NCBI GenBank assembly: GCA_036567945.1
Contig: DATCTM010000127.1
Span: forward strand, 1-26,497
Length of the DNA stretch: 26,497 bases
From: BRH-c54 sp036567945
GTDB taxonomy: Bacteria > Bacteroidota > Bacteroidia > Flavobacteriales_E > Vicingaceae
Direction of reading: 5' to 3'
The notes beneath the pieces were generated by a model that worked only from the letters and a program-made list of their open reading frames with translations, did not search any database and was not told the DNA's origin. Numbering within the stretch: position 1 is the first letter of the stretch; every line of letters begins with the position of its first letter. Position numbers and translations under genes: made by a program. Of this stretch, positions 25,347-26,497 are shown one piece after another.

Positions 25347-25382
25347 TAAAATGCCTGAAGAAATTTTCTTTAGGCATTTTTA
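25347..25382. terminator. Hairpin terminator between gyrB and the convergent gene
   Basis: AAAATGCCT pairs with AGGCATTTT, and the inner GAAGAAA with TTTTCTTT by partial pairing, so the stem-loop ends in a T-run on the plus strand and begins with an A-run. It would end gyrB and also the minus-strand gene whose stop codon overlaps its right edge. Confidence 0.75.
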
Positions 25383-26261
25383 TATCCAAAAAATTTTTTC
25401 GTCTATCCTTCCAGCTAAGGAAGTAAAAAGCATTCTGTAACGTCCTTTTGGAAGTTCACTCACATCTACAATTATAGGTTGCTCTTTTGTCTTCTCAGGG
25501 ACTTTAATATCTTTTCTAATCTGAGAAATATTATATAAATCATAAACTACTATTTTTATTACACGACCTTTTTCTAAATCAGCCTTAAGCGTTCCATAAA
25601 TGGTTTTTGCTTTGTTAGAAACCATTCCATTACTATCGTTTGGCATATATTCAATGGAATACCAAGGAATAATTTTGTTTTCTCTATATGAAAGAAATTC
25701 CTGTAAGCCAACAATAGAATCTCTATTTTCATGAAAAATAGATGCAACAGGTCTGTTATTAGTTAATATCCATACAGCATATTGCATAGCTGAAATAGGG
25801 TATTTGTTTTTGTTTAAATGTTCGGCTAGTTTTATGATATTGGCATCTTTCATTTCACCAACAAGGTATTTTTCTCCTTTACTGGGGGAACTTTTATGAG
25901 CCTGAGAACAAAACCCAAATAAGTTTTTAGTACTACTTTCCATGGGAGCTAAGACAAAAAGAGCTTTTTTAACAATTAAAATATCCTGTTTATTAGTGTC
26001 TACAGATACGAGATTTCTACCAGGTTCAATCGTTACATTTAATGCTCGAGAAGTTTTGTTTTGTAAATTTATTGTAACACATTCTCCTTTGTGAGAGCCA
26101 TTGTTTACTATTTCATAGGAAATTAAATCATGCTTTAATGCACTTTCTATAGAAATAGCATTACTACTAATGAAATAATTTTTTTGTGGATGATAGGAGC
26201 TTAAAATTAGACATAGAAATACTGCTGTGCCATTTAGGCACATTTTTTTTAATGCTTTCAT
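25380..26261 (-). CDS. Unrecognised exported protein, 293 residues
   Basis: I do not recognise a family. An N-terminal hydrophobic segment (about 10-24, TAVFLCLILSSYH) suggests export. A beta-rich domain (about 35-110) contains VNNGSHKGECVTINLQNKTSRALNVTIEPGRNL. Next come FGFCSQAHKSSPSKGEKYLVG and a helical stretch ISAMQYAVWILTNNRPVASI, which together look like a short Ig-like domain followed by a helical repeat. The C-terminal part VIKIVVYDLYNISQIRKDIKVPE...LPKGRYRMLFTSLAGRIDEKIFWI resembles the beta-sandwich of a T9SS-like or anchoring tail, but lacks the usual PNP start, so no sorting class is claimed. Its start codon lies inside a 13-bp inverted repeat. Confidence 0.65.
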   Translation of the reverse strand: MKALKKMCLNGTAVFLCLILSSYHPQKNYFISSNAISIESALKHDLISYEIVNNGSHKGECVTINLQNKTSRALNVTIEPGRNLVSVDTNKQDILIVKKALFVLAPMESSTKNLFGFCSQAHKSSPSKGEKYLVGEMKDANIIKLAEHLNKNKYPISAMQYAVWILTNNRPVASIFHENRDSIVGLQEFLSYRENKIIPWYSIEYMPNDSNGMVSNKAKTIYGTLKADLEKGRVIKIVVYDLYNISQIRKDIKVPEKTKEQPIIVDVSELPKGRYRMLFTSLAGRIDEKIFWI

Positions 26262-26313
26262 AATAAAGGAGTTTGGTTAGACTTGTTGGAAAGAATAACG
26301 CTCCTTTATTATG
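26259..26313 (-). repeat. 13-bp perfect inverted repeat around a start codon
   Basis: CATAATAAAGGAG (26259-26271) and CTCCTTTATTATG (26301-26313) are exact reverse complements separated by 29 bp. On the minus strand the downstream arm ends with the ATG of the unrecognised gene, and the upstream arm carries AAAGGAG. No T-run follows in the minus direction, so it is not a usual terminator; a hairpin that hides the start codon or an operator is possible. Confidence 0.8.
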
Positions 26314-26340
26314 AAATATTGTTAAGGGGATTTTTTGGAT

Positions 26341-26497
26341 TTATTTTATAATGTTAACCTTACCAATACTTTGGAATTTTTTACCATTAGTATCTTTGTA
26401 GTTAAGTTTCCATACATAGGTACCATTTTGGACGATTTTTCCTTTGTAGGAGCCATTCCATCCATCAAAAGGGTTGTAAGATTCAAAGATAACCTCC
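26341..26497 (-). CDS. 3' end of a T9SS type B (gliding-motility C-terminal) cargo gene
   Basis: Only the last 51 codons and the stop are in the window. The minus strand reads EVIFESYNPFDGWNGSYKGK, then VQNGTYVWKLNYKDTNGKKF and SIGKVNIIK. The spacing NPxDGWNGxYxGxxVxxGxYVWKxxYKD is the end of the CHU_C / T9SS type B sorting domain, so the full protein is probably a large exported or surface protein. Its identity upstream cannot be seen. It ends 80 bp before the unrecognised gene on the same strand. Confidence 0.85.
   Translation of the reverse strand, partial: EVIFESYNPFDGWNGSYKGKIVQNGTYVWKLNYKDTNGKKFQSIGKVNIIK

Overview
The window is AT-rich bacterial DNA that looks like a Bacteroidota chromosome, most likely Flavobacteriia or Flavobacteriales. 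Three things support this: T9SS C-terminal sorting domains (type A on the M43 protease, type B on the partial gene at the right edge), weak Shine-Dalgarno sites with A-rich leaders, and promoter elements of the TAnnTTTG type. The assignment comes from sequence character only.

Left edge (1-889): the 5' part of a minus-strand spermidine-synthase-like methyltransferase gene, then a minus-strand tRNA-Ala(GGC).

Central block (890-16913): fourteen clearly supported plus-strand genes in tight succession form a copper/silver (heavy-metal) handling cluster. In order they encode: a small Cys-containing HYC_CC_PP-type exported protein; a CusA-type RND pump (with an in-frame methionine triad), a TolC-type outer-membrane channel and a CusB-type adaptor with an N-terminal heavy-metal-binding domain and a C-terminal DUF3347 domain; a T9SS-exported M43 metalloprotease; an exported HMA (MerP/CopZ-like) metal carrier; an AAA_28 P-loop ATPase; a tandem universal stress protein; a His-rich CopB-type P1B-3 ATPase; an ATC-hydrolase-like Cys-rich protein translationally coupled to it; an ATP-cone/Mrr-type nuclease; a MerC-GDCCVxC fusion; and a small HMBD lipoprotein. 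The implied scheme is that the P-type ATPase moves cytoplasmic copper to the periplasm, the HMA, HMBD and HYC proteins bind or pass it on there, and CusA-TolC-CusB expels it from the cell. The nuclease, ATPase, stress protein, ATC-hydrolase-like protein and protease are accessory genes whose link to metal stress is inferred from gene order alone. No transcriptional regulator is encoded in the block. A possible micro-ORF family and a 91-bp direct-repeat structure lie in its gene junctions.

Right part (16918-26497): ordinary chromosomal genes. These are mtgA (minus), 3-hydroxyanthranilate 3,4-dioxygenase, an M61 aminopeptidase with a PDZ domain, an RDD membrane protein followed by a strong terminator, a PafA-type alkaline phosphatase with a small lipoprotein downstream, gyrB, an unrecognised exported protein (minus) whose start codon lies in a perfect 13-bp inverted repeat, and the 3' end of a T9SS type B cargo gene (minus). 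No gene-free stretch exceeds about 300 bases. I saw no insertion sequence, CRISPR array, rRNA or phage gene.
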